From assembly GCA_958496175.1 (NCBI GenBank), contig OY292275.1, positions 38,393,701-38,457,700 on the forward strand: a stretch of 64,000 nucleotides of DNA, written 5' to 3'. How positions within the stretch are numbered: position 1 is the stretch's first letter; the number at the start of each line of letters is the position of its first letter. Made by a program: the position numbers and the translations under genes. The stretch is from Sisyra terminalis. Lineage: Eukaryota; Arthropoda; Insecta; Neuroptera; Sisyridae. The notes beneath the pieces were generated by a model, which saw only the letters and a list, made by a program, of their open reading frames with translations, did not search any database and was not told the DNA's origin. Below are positions 61,453 to 64,000 of this stretch, piece by piece.

Positions 61453-64000
61453 AATTTAGAAACTATCGTTATTTTTTTATTACAACTTACTATTTAACTT
61501 TTATTATAAATTTGAAAAAAAATCAATCAAAGAGTGAAAGCCAGATAGAATATCTATTGTATTTAAAGCGTTATATCAATGTTTTTAGAAAAAAAAAATT
61601 CACGTTACCACTATTGTTTATATTTATATTTATCGATAATTCACTATGAAAACGAAAGATTAATTATTTTCGTCTTACAAAAATCGAGCAAAACAAATAT
61701 TGAATGAAATTAAGACAAAATTTATTGTAGGTTTTACAATATTTATCAACATTTTTATTTAATCCAAAGAATATTATTCTCATAGTTGATAGAGTTTAAT
61801 GTTTTCCTTTTGAAAAAATAGGCTCATTTAAAGACTTTTTCTTGTACTGATAAATAAAAGCAATTATAGATATATTTATTTATTGAATACAATGTGAATA
61901 TTTATAATGATTTTATTATTACAAAATTGACCTTTACAACAACAGCAGTTTCATTTAAATTTTAACAAATAAGATGATAAGAGCTCGAAGATTATCCATG
62001 TTCAAGCCTGCGCCTAAAATTGTCATTGGTATGTGACGCAGCACGTGATATTTATCTAGTACAATGTCTTTCAATCAATACCCGTGTATCAAATTATAGC
62101 CATTTTTTTCCACAACAGTTTATATTATTTTATTTGTCTTTTATTCTTAACAAGCCATTTCTTTAAAAACTTCACTCCTATTTTTAAGTCCAACTTATTT
62201 TTGGTTCCCGTCCAAATGTTTGCATTATATATCAAAGCCTAGATTCTGTTAAATTCGTCACAATAATTTATTGTTTCCACCAACTTAATGATTAATTTGT
62301 GTGAAATATTTCTACATTTCACTATCTGTTACAATGAAAATAAATACTGCAAATTATCTTATCTGCGGAGGTATGAAAATTAATCATTTTTGTCTCTAAG
62401 AACCTTTGATTTATGAAGTCATAAAGAGAAGAGGTTCTATTTTTAATATATTGAATTAAAGAGTAATTAAATATTGAAATATTGTCTTTAATTAGTTGGC
62501 AATGGTTTTGTTTCTGTAATTATTGTGATCATTTCAATTTACACTAAACGGGACAATACAATGAACGTAAGAATCTCAATTATATTTTCAATTTGGTTCA
62601 ATTATTTTACGATTCGAAAGAAAAAATTTAACATAAATTGAATTTTATGGCTTAATTACTTATTTACTTATGTTTAGCACGTCATAATTTCACCTAGAAA
62701 GCACTTCCTATGTCTTAATTTGAGATATTTTTGTCATAAATCAAAATTTTGGTTCAATGTTTCGTAAGCATAAGACGTACTAAATACGTTTTTTTACTTT
62801 AAGAATTATTCAAAGATTTATTTGTCACTTATCAATAATTGATAATTGTCTTTTAATTAGAATTCAGTGTTTTAAAAAAAAAATTAAATTAATTTTTATA
62901 GTACAAAAAATGGCATTGCAATCATTTTTCATTCGGCTTGCTTTACATGCTAACATAATAACTATAACTTCATAGTTATATAACTTCAAGTATACACATT
63001 TTTTGTTTATTTGGATTTTCTTAAACAAACTTTGAAACTTTTAAAAAATAAAGGAATCAAAAATTTAAAAATCGGTTTCATTTTTTACAAATACTAGATT
63101 GGTTGTTAATATTACTAGATGTTCACTAAAGTTCGAATAAATATGTATTAAAAATCATAAAATATAAAACTGTATACAACTTAAAACATAAAACTAAAAA
63201 TCTGAAAATGGGAAAAATATGGACTTAAAATAATTCGATAAAATTAATTTTGTTTTAAATAGTAGGTATAATTTATCTGAATATTCTTCCAAAATGTGTC
63301 AATAATACTATTATATGGAACTCTCATTTGTTAAATCGATTTACTCCATTCAAAAGTGCAAAAATAAAAGGAGAAAAATGATCAAAATTACACTAGATTT
63401 CATATAATTTAACATTTTGTTTAGTGATGCTTTTTATTACTAAAAAAATACAATAAATGAAAAATATAAGGCTAAGACAAGTGTTTTTCCAAATTTTCAA
63501 AAATGTGAATGTGAAAGTATCTCCTATTTGCGCTTGCGCGAATTAGAGGAACTTTCATATACACGAGCTTTATTACCATTTTAACGGTACCTTTGATTCT
63601 TTAATTTTCTTGTTTTAGTACCAAACATTTGAAATATGGCATTATATGGTTTTTATGATATGGTCTAAACCTAAAAACATAGTATAAGTACATTTACTAA
63701 GTATAAGTTATATTTAGCTTAAGTAGTGTTGTTATCGACAGTAGAAACTGCATTTTTGAGTTCAAATACTATAATTATGTGAAAAATCAAATGAACAATA
63801 TAGATTGATTTAAATGATCAAGATATACGAACACAAATCACAGAAAAAATTACAATGTTATATCGTAATCTAGGACTAGACTTTTATTAACTTAGTCTTT
63901 ACACTATTATTTTTTAAATTTCTCTATATACAATTGAATTTTTATGTTATAGCATTCTTATTATAACGATTGCTTTCTGTAATAAATACTATACAAAAAG
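61453..64000. other. AT-rich sequence, nothing recognised
   Basis: AT-rich to the end of the window with no exon-like segment, and in particular no tlk coiled-coil or kinase-domain exon. Confidence 0.45.

Noticed and set aside
36171..64000. Downstream tlk exons including the kinase domain
   Set aside because: I looked for the coiled-coil (LRANCDLRRQI) and kinase motifs (GRGGFSEVYKAFD, HYDLKPGNILL) and saw none on either strand, so they must lie outside the window.

Overview
This is AT-rich eukaryotic DNA with spliced exons, very long introns, tRNA-derived SINEs, and remnants of hAT, mariner and Penelope-like elements. Together these point to an insect; beetle or bug is plausible, but the order cannot be fixed from the window. 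Almost none of it is protein-coding.

The one gene I recognise is the 5' end of a tousled-like serine/threonine kinase gene (tlk), on the + strand. Two coding exons at about 35545-35630 and 36015-36170 give the N-terminus: LDPRKQELLEARF, the hallmark of TLK1/TLK2, followed by a Ser/Thr-rich disordered stretch. The kinase domain is not here and must lie past position 64000. A small exon with good splice sites at 318-381 ends in exactly the phase needed to join 35545, giving a Gly-rich seam and a 35-kb intron. Two candidate alternative first exons carry short start-codon peptides: MCTLW, ending 26312, and MDGMLRALLLQYSYWHYQK, 39379-39435. Both end in phase 0, matching the phase-0 junctions either side of the 36015-36170 exon. 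I therefore read the window as a multi-promoter 5' region of tlk. A series of GC/CpG-richer patches (about 9.1, 14.6, 17.2-18.4, 22.6, 25.9, 27.2, 33.1-33.9, 39, 41.7 and 46.5-47 kb) may be other promoters, 5' UTR exons or enhancers.

The rest is intron filled with decayed mobile DNA. There are three copies of a tRNA-derived SINE (2.0, 8.3, 12.2 kb). A Penelope-like retroelement fragment at 7.7-8.2 kb has its GIY-YIG endonuclease and a hammerhead-ribozyme-like end. The same end recurs as an inverted pair at 10.05-10.28 kb. A 1.3-kb foldback element lies at 15.0-16.3 kb. A mariner transposase remnant (19.9-20.4 kb) and a second Tc1/mariner-type remnant (56.0-56.5 kb) are present. There are several hAT-type non-autonomous elements with 8-bp target duplications (21.0, 23.2, 23.9, 31.4 kb), a TTAA-flanked element (53.5-54.1 kb), and a three-copy MITE family (11.0, 60.0, 60.8 kb). 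Long stretches, notably 2.1-5.4, 12.4-14.4, 27.5-31.1, 42.1-46.4, 47.1-53.4 and 56.6-64 kb, show only AT-rich sequence with chance ORFs.
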